From positions 1 through 5,873 of the forward strand of contig CAVINS010000114.1 in assembly GCA_963643925.1 (NCBI GenBank): a stretch of DNA of 5,873 nucleotides, given 5' to 3'. Positions 5,790 through 5,873 of the stretch are shown here, one piece after another (position 1 is the first letter of the stretch; the number at the start of each line of letters is the position of its first letter). The notes under the pieces were generated by a model. The model did not search any database. It worked only from the letters and a program-made list of their open reading frames with translations, and was not told where the DNA came from. The stretch is from Phocaeicola_A sp963643925 (GTDB lineage Bacteria; Bacteroidota; Bacteroidia; Bacteroidales; Bacteroidaceae). A program made the position numbers and the translations under genes.

Positions 5790-5873
5790 AATCAAATGTT
5801 TTAGTTATTTTATTATTTTTCTTTGCTTTCTCTTCTTTGCAGTAGCGCTTCCTGCCTTTCAAAGAACGTGGCT
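5790..5873 (-). promoter_or_regulatory. Upstream region of the cas operon (5' UTR / presumed promoter)
   Basis: These 84 bases upstream of cas12a hold no gene. On the minus strand the segment is very purine- and A/T-rich close to the start codon, with no Shine-Dalgarno motif, as is common in Bacteroidetes. An 8-bp direct repeat GCAAAGAA occurs twice with a 14-bp period (5840-5833 and 5826-5819). A TTTG occurs in TTCTTTGAAAGG near 5858, but I find no convincing TAnnTTTG element at the right distance, so the operon promoter is either unusual or lies beyond the window edge. Confidence 0.35.

Noticed and set aside
5190..5804. Plus-strand open frame (204 codons) opposite the cas12a N-terminus
   Set aside because: Shadow of cas12a; hydrophobic low-complexity composition results from the antisense of Lys/Glu-rich coding sequence. 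No family resemblance.

Overview
The window is the leader-proximal part of a type V-A CRISPR-Cas (Cas12a/Cpf1) locus, read entirely from the minus strand. In transcription order (right to left) it holds a short upstream region (5790-5873), cas12a (5789-2079), cas4 (2086-1517), cas1 (1530-550), cas2 (550-281), an AT-rich leader (280-102), and the first two repeats and first spacer of a CRISPR array (101-1). The array runs off the left edge. The four genes overlap end to start by 8, 14 and 1 nt, so effector and adaptation genes look like one translationally coupled operon with no internal intergenic space.

How the parts fit together: Cas1-Cas2, with Cas4 for PAM-aware trimming, would insert new spacers at the leader/repeat junction (101/102). 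The array is transcribed in the same direction as the genes. Cas12a cuts the precursor at each repeat, leaving the 19-nt handle AATTTCTACTATTGTAGAT (as DNA) 5' of the spacer, and then uses that crRNA to cleave DNA with its single RuvC site. All signature residues are visible: the RuvC triad D845/E938/D1187, the crRNA-processing trio H772/K781/K798, the Cas1 metal ligands E169/H230/E245, and the Cas4 D78/E89/K91 with Fe-S cysteines. The system looks intact and potentially active. No tracrRNA is needed by this subtype and no convincing anti-repeat was seen.

Organism: most likely a member of Bacteroidales (Prevotella/Porphyromonas-like). The reasons are the Cas12a type, judged from memory of the family, moderate GC, and start codons preceded by A/T-rich sequence without Shine-Dalgarno motifs. 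This is inference; no 16S or housekeeping gene is present.

The system class is known. The points worth a second look are finer. Three Cas12a positions where familiar orthologues carry functional residues differ here: C18, C554 and M945. The repeat carries a 5' mini-hairpin followed by T5. The leader contains a broken repeat-like fragment and a nested inverted repeat.
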